Shown: positions 1 through 8,855, counted from the stretch's first letter. The stretch: DNA of 64,000 nt from Arthrobacter sp. E3 (GCF_017353415.1 NZ_JAFMPX010000008.1:1-64000), one strand, 5' to 3'. Numbers and translations: made by a program. Notes: a model not told the origin generated them from the sequence alone.

Positions 1-32
1 TGGGGCGGTTCCCGTTTTAGGGAACCGCCCCA
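1..32 (-). terminator. Hairpin terminator downstream of qcrB
   Basis: Two perfect 13-base arms (1-13 and 20-32) enclose a 6-base loop, 32 bases past the qcrB stop. The run that would be the U-tract on the minus strand lies outside the window, so an intrinsic terminator for the ctaE-qcrCAB operon is inferred from the stem and its position. Confidence 0.75.
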
Positions 33-64
33 CTGCATTTTTCTAGCTCTTGCTGAACCGGACC

Positions 65-1738
65 TTAGTGCGTGACTGCCTTGTCATCATCAGCACTGGA
101 GGTGATCTCCTCGTGGTGATGACCGGCTGCCAACTCAGAAGGTGTGGCTGGAGCGACACGGTCTTCGAAGAAGAAGCTGCTGAGCTTGCTGCGCAGGTTT
201 TCCTTCTTCGTGACAATCCCGTTTTCGTTCGGGGCGCCTTCTTCCGGAACCGGAGACTCGTAGCCAACCAGCTTGTAGCGCTTGTAGTCATCGAGCTGAG
301 CGTGAATCTCCTGGAACTCACCGTGCGGCAGGCGAACGATGCGGCCCGTCTCACGGCCGTGCAAGGCGATCTCGCGGTCCTTGCGCTGCAGTGCCAAGGA
401 TACTCGCTTGCTGATAATGAAGCCCAGGATCGGGCCGACGAAGAACAGCGCACGCATCCAGTACAACGCATCGTTCAAGGAGACTTGGAAGTGCGTTGCG
501 ATCAAGTCTGAACTTGCAGCTGCCCACATGACGCAGTAGAAGATGAATCCTGCTACACCAATGGCCGTGCGGGTCGGAGCGTTGCGCGGGCGGTCAAGAA
601 CGTGGTGCTCGCGGTTGTCGCGGGTAACCCAGCGCTCAATCCAGGGGTAGGCGAACAACAGTGTGAAGACGATGCCTGCGGGGATCAGTGCAGGGGCAAG
701 AACGTTGAAGGACAACGTGTTCACGCCCCACGGGAACGGGATGTTCCATTCCATTGGAATGTTGAACAACCAGCCCGGCATCAAGCGCAAGGCGCCATCA
801 ACCCAACCGATGTACCAGTCAGGCTGGGTGCCTGCGGATACGGGGGATGGATCGTAGGGGCCGTAGTTCCAAATCGGGTTGATCTGGAAGAACGCGGAGA
901 TGAACGCGATGATGCCGAACACGATGAAGAAGAAGCCGCCAGCCTTGGCTGCATATACCGGGCCGAGCGGGTAGCCAACCACATTGCGGTCATTACGGCC
1001 CGGGCCGGGGTACTGCGTGTGCTTGTGGATGACAACCATGAACAAGTGGATGCCCACCATGAGCAAAATCATGGCCGGCACCAGCATGATGTGCAGCATG
1101 TACAGGCGTCCGATGATGGCGGTTCCGGGGAATTCACCACCGAACAGGAAGAACGAGATATACGTTCCAACAACCGGTATGGCCATGACCACGCCGTCGA
1201 TGATGCGCAGGCCGTTACCGGAGAGCAGGTCATCGGGGAGTGAGTAGCCTGTGAAGCCGGCAGCCATCGAGAGGATCAACAGCACGCCGCCCACTACCCA
1301 GTTCAGTTCACGGGGCTTGCGGAAGGCACCGGTGAAGAACACGCGGAGCATGTGCACTGAAACGGCGGCCACGAACAGCAGAGCCGACCAGTGGTGCACC
1401 TGTCGCATGAACAAACCGCCGCGGACCTCAAAGGAGATGCGGAGCGAGGACTCGTATGCCACGGACATTTCCATGCCCTTTAGGGGTATGTAGGGTCCGT
1501 TGTAGTGAGTCTCCGCCATCGACGGATCGTAGAAGAACGTCAGGAACGTCCCCGAAAGCAGGAGGATGACGAAGGAATACAGGGCGACTTCGCCAAACAT
1601 GAAGGACCAGTGGTCGGGGAAGACCTTCCGGCCGAATTCACGCAGTATTCCCGAACCGCCAACACGCTCATCAACAAAGTTGGTAATGCGCCCCGCGGGG
1701 GTCTTGGGCTCGAAGGGTGTATTGGTTGTAGTGCTCAT
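65..1738 (-). CDS. qcrB: Cytochrome bc1 complex cytochrome b subunit
   Basis: Membrane b-type cytochrome of complex III, which oxidises menaquinol and passes electrons to QcrC and the aa3 oxidase. The 557-residue product has many hydrophobic helices. Histidines that fit the two b hemes lie at about 115/116 and 129 in one helix pair and at 216 and 231 further on; a PDWYIGW motif follows. The hydrophilic C-terminal extension past about residue 430 is usual for actinobacterial QcrB and absent from mitochondrial cytochrome b. It is the last gene of a minus-strand operon, 2 bases after the qcrA stop, and a strong hairpin follows. ATG start. Identification is secure from family features and operon order. 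Confidence 0.97.
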   Translation of the reverse strand: MSTTTNTPFEPKTPAGRITNFVDERVGGSGILREFGRKVFPDHWSFMFGEVALYSFVILLLSGTFLTFFYDPSMAETHYNGPYIPLKGMEMSVAYESSLRISFEVRGGLFMRQVHHWSALLFVAAVSVHMLRVFFTGAFRKPRELNWVVGGVLLILSMAAGFTGYSLPDDLLSGNGLRIIDGVVMAIPVVGTYISFFLFGGEFPGTAIIGRLYMLHIMLVPAMILLMVGIHLFMVVIHKHTQYPGPGRNDRNVVGYPLGPVYAAKAGGFFFIVFGIIAFISAFFQINPIWNYGPYDPSPVSAGTQPDWYIGWVDGALRLMPGWLFNIPMEWNIPFPWGVNTLSFNVLAPALIPAGIVFTLLFAYPWIERWVTRDNREHHVLDRPRNAPTRTAIGVAGFIFYCVMWAAASSDLIATHFQVSLNDALYWMRALFFVGPILGFIISKRVSLALQRKDREIALHGRETGRIVRLPHGEFQEIHAQLDDYKRYKLVGYESPVPEEGAPNENGIVTKKENLRSKLSSFFFEDRVAPATPSELAAGHHHEEITSSADDDKAVTH

Positions 1739-1740
1739 GG

Positions 1741-2769
1741 TTAGCCACGCTCCCAGAAGCTCGGTCCAACAGGTTCGTGGAAGTCGCTCTGCGCGACCAG
1801 GTAGCCTTCACTGTCCACGGTGATGGGCAGCTGCGGCAATGGACGGACTGCAGGGCCGAAGATGACCTTGCACTCCTTCGTCAAGTCAAAGGTTGACTGG
1901 TGGCACGGGCAGAGCAGATGGTGTGTCTGCTGCTCGTACAGGGCGACGGGGCAACCCACATGGGTGCAAATCTTTGAGTAGGCGACGATGCCGTTGTAGC
2001 CCCAGTCCTCCCTACCAGCCGACGGGTTGAGATCCTCGGGGTTCAAACGCATCAGCAGAACAACGGCTTTCGCCTTCTCGTTCAACTTGCCGGTCTCGAG
2101 CTTGTTCAGCGATTCAGGAATCACGTGGAAAGCGGAACCCATGGTGACGTCGGAGGCCTTGATAGGCGTACCGTCGGGATCGCGAGCGAGACGCTCGCCT
2201 TCCTTCCACAGCGTGTGGTGCATGGAATCACCAGGCAGCGGACCGAGGTCACGGAAGATCGCGATGGCCGGCAGCGGGGCCAGTGCGACGGCGCCGATGA
2301 GGGTGTTGCGGATCAAGGGGCGGCGCTTGATGCCTGTTTCCTCCAAGATGTCATCGACGATCTTGACGGCGGCAAGGCGGTCCTCCTCGGTGCGCAGCTC
2401 ATGGCGTTCCTCGGCGACTTCATGGTCAGGCATGAGGGCACGTGCCCAGTGCACGATCCCTGTGCCAATGCCCAGCATGGCGAATGCCACGCCCAGGCCC
2501 AGGAAGGTGTTCTGGATGCGCAAGGTGGCGATGGTGTCATCAAGGCGAACGCCAAAGTAGGCGACAAAGAACATCAATGTGCCAATGATGGAAATGACAA
2601 ACAGCCATGCCACCTGCCGCTCGGCACGCTTTGCCGCCTTGGGGTCTGTATCAGCCAGTCGCAAACGATGTGGAGGCAGTCCCGGATCTTGGAACGTGTC
2701 CACCTCATTGTGACCAGCCTTAGCTACGGCGTCCGAGCCTGTCGGCGAGCCGTCACTATGGTTGCCCAT
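1741..2769 (-). CDS. qcrA: Rieske iron-sulfur subunit of the bc1 complex
   Basis: Rieske [2Fe-2S] protein that takes electrons from menaquinol at the Qo site. The 342-residue product has an actinobacterial layout: about three hydrophobic segments in the first half, then the Rieske fold at the C-terminus. Cluster ligands are visible as CTH (Cys268, His270) and CPCH (Cys287, His290), with Cys273 and Cys289 placed for the structural disulfide. An AGGGG Shine-Dalgarno lies just upstream of the ATG. It sits between qcrC and qcrB; a 97-base gap with a small GC-rich hairpin separates it from qcrC. No key residue is missing. Confidence 0.97.
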   Translation of the reverse strand: MGNHSDGSPTGSDAVAKAGHNEVDTFQDPGLPPHRLRLADTDPKAAKRAERQVAWLFVISIIGTLMFFVAYFGVRLDDTIATLRIQNTFLGLGVAFAMLGIGTGIVHWARALMPDHEVAEERHELRTEEDRLAAVKIVDDILEETGIKRRPLIRNTLIGAVALAPLPAIAIFRDLGPLPGDSMHHTLWKEGERLARDPDGTPIKASDVTMGSAFHVIPESLNKLETGKLNEKAKAVVLLMRLNPEDLNPSAGREDWGYNGIVAYSKICTHVGCPVALYEQQTHHLLCPCHQSTFDLTKECKVIFGPAVRPLPQLPITVDSEGYLVAQSDFHEPVGPSFWERG

Positions 2770-2866
2770 AATCCCCTCATCCTTCTCTTATCCCGGTACG
2801 TTCCCGGGGTCGTAATGTATGTTTCGTGCGGCTGCTGCTGCAGCCAAAGTCTTTAGCGTCCTGGAA

Positions 2867-3655
2867 CTAGGAAGTGCGCGACGTCAACCAGATGGTGAAG
2901 CCGATGATGACACCCAAGACGGCGGTCCAGAGGAACAAGCCCTCGGAAACCGGTCCCAGTGAGCCAAGCTTGGCTCCGCCGGGAGAACCCTGGTTTTCAA
3001 TGACGTTCAAGAAGGTGATGATGTCCCGCTTACCCTCAGGGGTGATATTCGCGTCATTGAAGACCGGCATGTTCTGCGGTCCCGTTACCATGGCGCTGTA
3101 GATGTGGCTGTTGGAAACGCCAGCCAGCGGCGGGGCAAACTTGCCGCGGGTCAAGGCGCCACCGGCAGCAGCAGCGTTGTGGCACATGGCGCAGTTCACG
3201 CGGAAAAGCTCGCCACCAACAGTGGCGTCGCCCTTACCGTCGAGGTACTGCTCTTCCGGCAGGGCCGGACCATTGCCCAAGGTGGCCACATAGGCGGCCA
3301 TTTCCCGTGTTTGATCAGCGGTGAACTGCTGCGGCTTCTGCAGAGCCTGAGGGCCCTGCATCTGCATGGGCATGCGGCCCGTGCCGACTTGGAAGTCTAC
3401 TGCGGCTGCGCCGACACCGGCCAAGGACGGTCCTGCGTCCGTGCCGCTGGCCCCAAGGCCGTGACAGGTTGCGCAGTTGGCGACAAAAAGCTTCTCGCCC
3501 TCTTCGACCTGCTGCGCGGTAAACGTGGTGGTATCGGCCTTGGCCTCATTCACTGTTGTGACAACGGCGTACAGCCCACCGGTCAGCATGAGCCCAAGCA
3601 CTAGCAGCGCTAGTGCGGCCAGCGGATGACGTCGCTTCTGCGAAAGTGCCTTCAC
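2867..3655 (-). CDS. qcrC: Diheme cytochrome c subunit of the bc1 complex
   Basis: Membrane-anchored diheme cytochrome c that links the bc1 complex directly to the aa3 oxidase, replacing a soluble cytochrome c in actinobacteria. The 262-residue protein has an N-terminal hydrophobic helix (about 12-33), two CxxCH heme sites (CATCH at 61-65, CAMCH at 155-159) and a C-terminal membrane helix (about 237-257). The start is GTG, preceded by an AAAGGAA Shine-Dalgarno at suitable spacing. It lies between ctaE and qcrA in the usual actinobacterial order. Confidence 0.97.
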   Translation of the reverse strand: MKALSQKRRHPLAALALLVLGLMLTGGLYAVVTTVNEAKADTTTFTAQQVEEGEKLFVANCATCHGLGASGTDAGPSLAGVGAAAVDFQVGTGRMPMQMQGPQALQKPQQFTADQTREMAAYVATLGNGPALPEEQYLDGKGDATVGGELFRVNCAMCHNAAAAGGALTRGKFAPPLAGVSNSHIYSAMVTGPQNMPVFNDANITPEGKRDIITFLNVIENQGSPGGAKLGSLGPVSEGLFLWTAVLGVIIGFTIWLTSRTS

Positions 3656-3746
3656 TTGGTGGTTCCTTTGATCTATATCCAGCAGCCCCTGGTGGGGGCC
3701 GCAAATGCTAATTCTTACCTTGCATGGAAGAAAGCTGGTTGCCAGC

Positions 3747-4385
3747 CTACTTCAGGACGTAGATGACCAAGAAGAGGCCAATCCACACGACGTCCACGAA
3801 GTGCCAGTAGTAAGAAGTCACGATCGCGCTGGTGGCTTCAAAGTGTCCAAACTTCTTGGCTGCATAAGCGCGGCCAATGATGAGGAGGAATGCGATGAGT
3901 CCGCCAATGACGTGCAGGCCGTGGAAACCTGTCGTTATGTAGAAGGCAGAGCCATACGGGTTGGAGTTCAGGGTGATGTGCTCGGAAGTCAGCATCGCGT
4001 ACTCGGTCGACTGACCGGCAACGAAGATGGCACCAAGAACAAAAGTCAACAGGAACCACTCCGTCATTCCCCACTTGGAGAACTGGAAGAGGCGTCCGGT
4101 GCGGCGAGGCCGAAGGTTCTCCGCGTTGAAAACACCCATCTGGCAGCTGAAGGAGCTGGAAACCAGGATGAGCGTGTTCACCAGGGCGAACGGGAAATTC
4201 AGCTTGGCCGTTTCTTCAGCCCACAATCCACCAGCGGTGGAACGAAGGGTGAAGTACATGGCAAAAAGGCCGGCAAAGAACATCAGCTCGCTGGACAACC
4301 AAACCACGGTTCCTACAGAAACCAGGTTCGGTCGATTCAGCGTCGGATGCGCCGGGGTACTGGGGGCATGGGTCGCGGTTGTCAC
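3747..4385 (-). CDS. ctaE: Cytochrome c oxidase subunit III
   Basis: Subunit III of the aa3-type terminal oxidase, a membrane protein supporting proton pumping. From the GTG at 4385 the product has 212 residues and several hydrophobic helices, the usual length for the actinobacterial CtaE. Homologues known to me begin with a similar Thr/Ala/His/Pro stretch, so a longer reading from 4505 is rejected. No Shine-Dalgarno precedes the GTG; a CATAAT box lies exactly 6 bases upstream, which fits a leaderless mRNA. First gene of ctaE-qcrCAB, divergent from trpD. Confidence 0.95.
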   Translation of the reverse strand: MTTATHAPSTPAHPTLNRPNLVSVGTVVWLSSELMFFAGLFAMYFTLRSTAGGLWAEETAKLNFPFALVNTLILVSSSFSCQMGVFNAENLRPRRTGRLFQFSKWGMTEWFLLTFVLGAIFVAGQSTEYAMLTSEHITLNSNPYGSAFYITTGFHGLHVIGGLIAFLLIIGRAYAAKKFGHFEATSAIVTSYYWHFVDVVWIGLFLVIYVLK

Positions 4386-4421
4386 ATAGACATTATGTCT
4401 ATAAAACGCCAGCATTCCCAA
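4386..4421 (-). promoter_or_regulatory. ctaE promoter, leaderless, overlapping a palindrome
   Basis: On the minus strand TTGGGA (4416-4421) is followed 18 bases later by CATAAT (4392-4397), which ends 6 bases before the GTG of ctaE. The same bases form the palindrome ATAGACATTATGTCTAT (4386-4402), with 8-base arms around one central base, abutting the start codon. This fits a sigma-A promoter with transcription starting at the GTG, possibly with a repressor site on the -10. Confidence 0.6.
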
Positions 4422-4558
4422 TGCGAAACTCCGATTCACAGAAGTTTTTCTACAAACTTGCGAAATTCCGGCATATTCACAGCTTAAACACAGTTCCATA
4501 TGCACAACACACTCGAAGTGTCAATGGTCACAATGGCCTTTGGGCACTGTATTTCGTC

Positions 4559-4571
4559 TAATATTTGCAGA
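4559..4571 (+). promoter_or_regulatory. trpD promoter -10, probably leaderless
   Basis: TAATAT (4559-4564) lies 7 bases before the GTG of trpD and no Shine-Dalgarno is present. A convincing -35 is not seen; the nearest candidate, TTGGGC at 4540-4545, leaves only 13 bases of spacing. Confidence 0.4.
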
Positions 4572-5642
4572 GTGAATCCTCTCCAAAACCCATCTGACAC
4601 AGCCCCCACCTGGCCGAATCTGATCGCTGCCTTGATTGCAGGGGAGGACCTGAGTCAGGAATCCACCCAGTGGGCCATGAACACGATCATGGCTGGAAAC
4701 GCCACGGATGTGCAGATCGCAGGCTTCCTCGTTGCCTTGCGCGCCAAAGGTGAGACTGTCGCAGAAGTGACGGGACTGGTTGAAGCGATGCTTTCCAACG
4801 CCCGTCCGTTGCATGTCGCAGGAGACGCCTTGGACATTGTTGGCACGGGTGGGGACAGGCTCAACACCGTGAACATCTCCACCATGGCCGCACTTGTGTG
4901 CGCCGGAGCCGGTGCAACAGTAGTCAAACATGGCAACCGGGCATCGTCATCGGCTGCAGGATCAGCAGATGTGCTGGAGTGCCTGGGTGTCAGACTCGAC
5001 CTCACCCTTGAGCAAGTGGCCCGGGCGGCCGGGGAGGTTGGCATCACCTTCTGCTTTGCCAACTACTTCCACCCCTCCATGCGCTATGCGGCAACCGCCC
5101 GCAGCCAGATCGGGGTGCCCACAGCCTTCAACTTCCTCGGTCCGCTGACCAACCCTGCGCGCGTTGTGGCTTCAGCCATCGGCGTCGCCGACGCGCGCAT
5201 GGCCCCGCTCATGGCAGGGGTCCTGGCCGCACGGAACATCCGGGCGTTGGTGTTCCGCGGCAGTGACGGCCTGGATGAACTGACCACGACGGGGACCTCC
5301 ACCATTTGGGAAGTACGCAACAACGAAGTCCTCGAAAGCCACTTTGACCCGCTGGAGCTGGGTATTGCCCGGGCCACGATCGAGGACTTGCGCGGCCAGA
5401 ACGCGGAGTTCAACGCGGCCGTGGTGCGGCGCATCCTTGACGGTGAACGCGGTCCCGTGCGCGACGCCGTCGTGCTTAATGCAGCAGCGGGACTGGTTGC
5501 CTATGACCGGAACAGCGCTGGAACACTTCTTCAGCGGATGAAGTTTGCGCTGGCCCGCGCCGAGGCCGCGATCGACGGCGGCGCGGCGGCCAACGTGCTG
5601 AAAAGCTGGGTGGCGCTTTCGGCCGGGGAAGCGGTGAAGTAG
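4572..5642 (+). CDS. trpD: Anthranilate phosphoribosyltransferase
   Basis: Transfers phosphoribose from PRPP to anthranilate in tryptophan biosynthesis (cytosol). From the GTG at 4572 the product has 356 residues. Family motifs are intact: GTGGD at 91-95, NIST at 101-104 and KHGNR at 119-123, forming the PRPP and anthranilate sites. An open frame reaches back to 4500 but its first 24 codons do not resemble the family, and the -10 box at 4559 falls inside them, so GTG 4572 is preferred. It stands alone next to ctaE rather than in a trp operon; trpF is also alone at 28185. Confidence 0.96.
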   Translation: MNPLQNPSDTAPTWPNLIAALIAGEDLSQESTQWAMNTIMAGNATDVQIAGFLVALRAKGETVAEVTGLVEAMLSNARPLHVAGDALDIVGTGGDRLNTVNISTMAALVCAGAGATVVKHGNRASSSAAGSADVLECLGVRLDLTLEQVARAAGEVGITFCFANYFHPSMRYAATARSQIGVPTAFNFLGPLTNPARVVASAIGVADARMAPLMAGVLAARNIRALVFRGSDGLDELTTTGTSTIWEVRNNEVLESHFDPLELGIARATIEDLRGQNAEFNAAVVRRILDGERGPVRDAVVLNAAAGLVAYDRNSAGTLLQRMKFALARAEAAIDGGAAANVLKSWVALSAGEAVK

Positions 5643-5664
5643 CGCGCCGAATTCTTTAGCGGGA

Positions 5665-6399
5665 TCAGGCCAACGCCTGCGCTGTCTTGGCAGCGTCCCT
5701 GACAATGTCGGCATCCGTGGCGAAGTAGCTGTTGTCTTCCGCACGGGCTGAGGCAGTGAGTGGTTCAGGGGTCTGCAGATTCACGGTTCGCTTTGCCGAG
5801 AGGTGCACATCGTTGAGCCCTGCGGCGCGGAACGTGGCAAAGTCTGAGGTCTGCACGCCGCCGCCAGCCATGATGGAAAGCCCGCCCTTCGCCGCCTGGT
5901 GCATGGCCGCCAGCTGCTCAACGCCTTCCCCTGCGCGTGAGGCGCCGCCGGAACTAAGAATGCGCTGAACGCCAAGTTCCGCCAGGCGCGGCACGGCTGT
6001 GACGGCATCACTCAGGCACAGGTGGTCGATGGCCCGGTGAAAGGTGACGTGCATGCCTTGGGCTGCGGCAACCATGGCCTCAACTGCTGCGTAGTCAATC
6101 CCGTCCTCGGCTGTCAAGGCGCCGATCACCACACCGGTGGCTCCGCCGTCGTGCAGTTCCTTGATCTCCTGAACCATGAGGGCCACTGCGGCGCCGTCGT
6201 AGACGTAGTCGCCAGGACGGGGACGGATCAGAGCATGGATGGGCAATGCCGGCTCGGCGAGCTGGACGCTTTTGAGCAAGCCCTGGGAGGGTGTCAGTCC
6301 GCCAAGTTGCAGGGCACAGCAAAGTTCAATCCTTGCTGCTCCGTAGCTGGCTGCCAACTGGGCACCGGGGGCATCTTGGACGGCAATTTCAAGGAACAT
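5665..6399 (-). CDS. cutC: CutC family protein
   Basis: A 244-residue CutC-family TIM barrel. The family was named for copper homeostasis, but its biochemical role is unsettled. The sequence shows the conserved N-terminal EIAVQD strand, the RIELC segment near residue 25, a phosphate-site-like RPRPGDYVY around 60-68, TFHRAID in the middle and the LSSGG and MAGGGV glycine loops. It converges with trpD with a 22-base gap and lies 8 bases past the stop of the Lrp-domain gene, so the two are probably cotranscribed. The name rests on family resemblance; a role in copper is not shown by the context. Confidence 0.9.
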   Translation of the reverse strand: MFLEIAVQDAPGAQLAASYGAARIELCCALQLGGLTPSQGLLKSVQLAEPALPIHALIRPRPGDYVYDGAAVALMVQEIKELHDGGATGVVIGALTAEDGIDYAAVEAMVAAAQGMHVTFHRAIDHLCLSDAVTAVPRLAELGVQRILSSGGASRAGEGVEQLAAMHQAAKGGLSIMAGGGVQTSDFATFRAAGLNDVHLSAKRTVNLQTPEPLTASARAEDNSYFATDADIVRDAAKTAQALA

Positions 6400-6407
6400 C
6401 CGGACGC

Positions 6408-6689
6408 TCAGTGGTCGAAGCCGAGGGAAAAGGCTGCGTCCAAGTCATGCTGGGAGTATGCACGGAAGGAGATTTGTGTTGTCGTGGAGACGACGGACTT
6501 CACCTTCGAGAGCTTGTCCGCAATGACTTCTGCGAAGTCTTCATGCTTTTGCACGCGGGCAATCGCGATCAGGTCCCATTCCCCTGTCACCGAGTAAACT
6601 TCGCTGATTCCGGCCAGTTCAGAAATTTCCTGGGCGGTCTCGGGGATTCGTGAGGCGTCGGTCTTGATCAGGACAAATGCGGTGATCAC
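6408..6689 (-). CDS. Stand-alone Lrp/AsnC ligand-binding (RAM) domain protein
   Basis: A 93-residue protein that is only the effector-binding domain of Lrp/AsnC regulators: beta-alpha-beta folds with the SVTGEWDLIAIARV strand pattern (about 33-46). There is no N-terminal helix-turn-helix, so it should not bind DNA alone; such proteins are thought to bind small ligands or pair with full-length relatives. It has its own GTG start behind an AAGGA Shine-Dalgarno, so it is not a truncated regulator. cutC follows 8 bases downstream and a DUF3054 gene lies upstream in the same direction. Confidence 0.85.
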   Translation of the reverse strand: MITAFVLIKTDASRIPETAQEISELAGISEVYSVTGEWDLIAIARVQKHEDFAEVIADKLSKVKSVVSTTTQISFRAYSQHDLDAAFSLGFDH

Positions 6690-6798
6690 GGGGGAGGTCC
6701 TTGTCGTTTGGCGGGAGGGAGGGCAAAGCGCGGCTCATGACTTCGCACAAAATACCGCAAATTATTGCACTTCGATCGTAACCCAATGGATGCGCATA

Positions 6799-7197
6799 TC
6801 AGCCCTTGTTCGTGCGCCTGATCACGAGTGTTGCGAGGAGGCGGTGGCCGAGGAGGAAGGTGCCCAGCACTAGGGTGGCGACGATGACAAAGGGAAGCTC
6901 GGCTGTATTGCCGGACGCGATGCGCAGAGCCATGCCGCCAGCTACCGTGATGAGCCACAGGAGCACGCCATGGGGCCAGAGGCGCAGGGGGTGCGTCCAG
7001 GTCCGGCAGACCAGCCAACCGATGGCCAAGGAGGCCAGGAACGGCCAGGCTGTTTGGAAGATGCCCCCTGCCGTGAGGCTTTCGGTGTGTGAGCTGCGGC
7101 CGGAGACGGCAAACACCAACACGAGCACGATGTCCACTGCGGCGGCGTAGAGAAGCGTTTTGGATGTGGAACTTGAACTTGAACTGGATTGCGTCAC
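6799..7197 (-). CDS. DUF3054 membrane protein
   Basis: A 132-residue protein of unknown function with a Ser-rich N-terminus and about four membrane helices (about 14-31, 46-64, 73-91, 101-121). Pattern and length fit the actinobacterial DUF3054 family. It starts with GTG; no Shine-Dalgarno is visible, but TAAAGT lies 7 bases upstream, so the transcript may be leaderless. A small membrane gene diverges from it with 58 bases between the start codons. The stand-alone Lrp-domain gene follows downstream, an order I associate with related actinobacteria. Confidence 0.8.
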   Translation of the reverse strand: MTQSSSSSSSTSKTLLYAAAVDIVLVLVFAVSGRSSHTESLTAGGIFQTAWPFLASLAIGWLVCRTWTHPLRLWPHGVLLWLITVAGGMALRIASGNTAELPFVIVATLVLGTFLLGHRLLATLVIRRTNKG

Positions 7198-7255
7198 GTG
7201 TGCAACTTTAGTCGCAAATTTGCCCGTAGGGTTGTCACCTCACAAGGGAGGAAAC

Positions 7256-7492
7256 ATGACTACTGCACGATGGGTGCTCCTGCACGCAGGCGCCTGGACT
7301 TTTGGCCTTGGAGGTGCTGCTTTGTTCCTGTCCGGGACGGTTGCACTGACCAGTGGTGCATACGTCGCAGGGGCGCTGCCTCCGGGTGTTGCCCTGCTGG
7401 CCGGGGCCGTTGCCTTCATGGTGTGGTTTGTGCTGTTTCTGCTCAGGAACGACGCCGTCAAGGCCAAGCCGCGCCGTCGTCGGCGGCGGTAA
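7256..7492 (+). CDS. Small two-helix membrane protein, Arg-rich tail
   Basis: A 78-residue hypothetical protein with two hydrophobic segments (about 6-31 and 40-62) and a C-terminal tail with a run of arginines that should lie on the cytoplasmic side. The ATG at 7256 is preceded by a strong AAGGGAGG Shine-Dalgarno, which decides the start over an upstream in-frame codon at 7160. It diverges from the DUF3054 gene and converges with the AAA ATPase gene. I do not recognise a function. Confidence 0.75.
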   Translation: MTTARWVLLHAGAWTFGLGGAALFLSGTVALTSGAYVAGALPPGVALLAGAVAFMVWFVLFLLRNDAVKAKPRRRRRR

Positions 7493-7530
7493 AGCAGGCC
7501 GGTGCGGCTAAACATGGGTGGCTAGGTGTC

Positions 7531-8253
7531 TTAGATGTACTTGAGGAATCGCTGGGGCGCATCCATGAATGAACGCCAGCTTTTCACCAGTTCCAGATCG
7601 TCCCACCCGTTGCGGCGCAGACCCCACGAACCCACTTCGTAGATGTCCGCTCCGGGCAGCGATGCCAACATCGGGGAGTGGGTAGAGAGGATGACTTGAG
7701 AATCGCCGTCGTCCACTAGTTGCGTCAACACGCTGAGCAATGACAAGCAGCCGGAAAAGGAAAGCGCCGACTCAGGCTCGTCGAGAATCCACAACCCGCC
7801 GCCGCGAAACCTGTCGGTGACCAGCGCCAGGAAGGATTCACCGTGTGAGAGGCGGTGAAAGTCGATGTCGCGGCCGCGCATTTTCGGGTTGTCTTCAAGG
7901 TAGCTGAAGAATCCGTGCATGGTTTCGGCGCGCAGGAAATAGCCGTACCTGCTGGTGCCGGCATTCCGCAGGACCTCCAAGTGGGAGTGCAGGCCGGATT
8001 CGGTGGGACGGCTGTGGTGCATAGCGCCGGTAGAGCCGCCCTCGGGATTGATGCCGCACGCCATGGCGATGGCCTCCACGAGCGTGGACTTGCCCGAACC
8101 GTTCTCGCCGACGAAGACCGTCGCTGGTCCCAAGTCCAAACCCTCGGCAAGTATTTGCCGCACTGGTGGCAGCGTGGCAGGCCAGAGGTCGGGGTTGGGC
8201 GGGTTGAAAGTGCTGGCGCCGACGTGACGCAGCGGAGTTTGGCCAAACATCAC
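7531..8253 (-). CDS. AAA family ATPase (predicted ATPase of the ABC/SMC-like type)
   Basis: A 240-residue soluble ATPase. Walker A GENGSGKST lies near 49-57, an ABC-like LSHGES signature near 133-138 and Walker B WILDEPES with its catalytic acidic pair near 153-160, followed by STHSP with the switch histidine. This arrangement matches the stand-alone COG3910-type ATPases, which have no transporter partner. The GTG at 8253 (or ATG at 8250) follows AAAGGAAA. The gene directly upstream in the same direction is broken. The cellular role is unknown; an overcoming-lysogenization-type nuclease is not supported because no TOPRIM domain is present. Confidence 0.85.
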   Translation of the reverse strand: MMFGQTPLRHVGASTFNPPNPDLWPATLPPVRQILAEGLDLGPATVFVGENGSGKSTLVEAIAMACGINPEGGSTGAMHHSRPTESGLHSHLEVLRNAGTSRYGYFLRAETMHGFFSYLEDNPKMRGRDIDFHRLSHGESFLALVTDRFRGGGLWILDEPESALSFSGCLSLLSVLTQLVDDGDSQVILSTHSPMLASLPGADIYEVGSWGLRRNGWDDLELVKSWRSFMDAPQRFLKYI

Positions 8254-8297
8254 GGCAGATTTCCTTTCGTTGGTGCGGCGTTATTGGTGCGAGGGCG

Positions 8298-8752
8298 TCA
8301 GTGGAAGTGCGGCTGCGCCGTGCTGGGATCGGCATCAACAATGTCGAGGCGCCCGTTGGCGATGAGGGATTCGATGGCCTCGCGGCCCGCCCCCATGCCC
8401 CGGACGGCGGAACGGAACCTTCGAACAGGAAGTAGGAACGGTTTGGCACATCCATCTTGGCACCTTCCAGTTCGAAGCCCCAACCGTCCCAGAAGCAGAG
8501 GAACAGCTCATTCGGGGTTGTTGTGTGGCGTAGCAGCATGGACAGCAGGGCGTGGAACTATTCGGTGTCCGGCAGGGCGACCGGGACCGGTGCGGTCTCA
8601 TTGTGGGACGGGTGCGTTGGATCTGGAATGAAGCGTAGCCGTGCGTAGGCGGGAAAACCTGACGGGCCGAAGCACACCAACTGCTCGTAGGCCAGTTCCG
8701 ACTCCATGATCCAACGGGCCGGACGCGCGTCGGGGGAAGGTGTCTGTGCCAT
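8298..8752 (-). pseudogene. Broken conserved hypothetical gene (nonsense plus frameshift)
   Basis: Reading starts at an ATG at 8752 and gives a coherent protein (WIMESELAYEQLVCFG near its start) up to an in-frame TAG at 8558-8560. The same frame then continues with similar composition (CFWDGWGFELEG) to about 8410, after which the meaningful frame shifts and ends at a TGA at 8298-8300. One nonsense codon and one frameshift thus separate three parts of one ancestral gene of about 150 codons. It lies 10 bases from the IS630 insertion, and the AAA ATPase gene follows it. The family resembles an actinobacterial hypothetical of unknown function. Confidence 0.75.
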
Positions 8753-8764
8753 CCCACGAGCCTA

Positions 8765-8787
8765 GTACTGTGTCGTTGCTAATGTTC
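8765..8787 (+). repeat. IS630 left terminal inverted repeat
   Basis: Starts GTACTGTGTCGT and ends CTAATGTTC; it differs from the right end only at two adjacent positions (TG against GT). Confidence 0.9.
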
Positions 8788-8855
8788 GAGTGAAATGGTG
8801 CCATTCTTGGTTATGCGGGTTTTCGTCTATCAGCCGCAGGGAATTGGGTCGGGCC

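Noticed and set aside
1251-1744. Several plus-strand frames opposite qcrB and qcrA
   Set aside because: All are shadows of the respiratory genes and show no domain or ribosome-binding site.
4386-4505. Longer ctaE starting at 4505
   Set aside because: The extra 40 residues do not look like CtaE, and the -35/-10 boxes lie inside that stretch.
6408-6689. Stand-alone Lrp domain considered as a truncated regulator pseudogene
   Set aside because: It has its own start with Shine-Dalgarno, complete domain boundaries, and stand-alone members are a known class.
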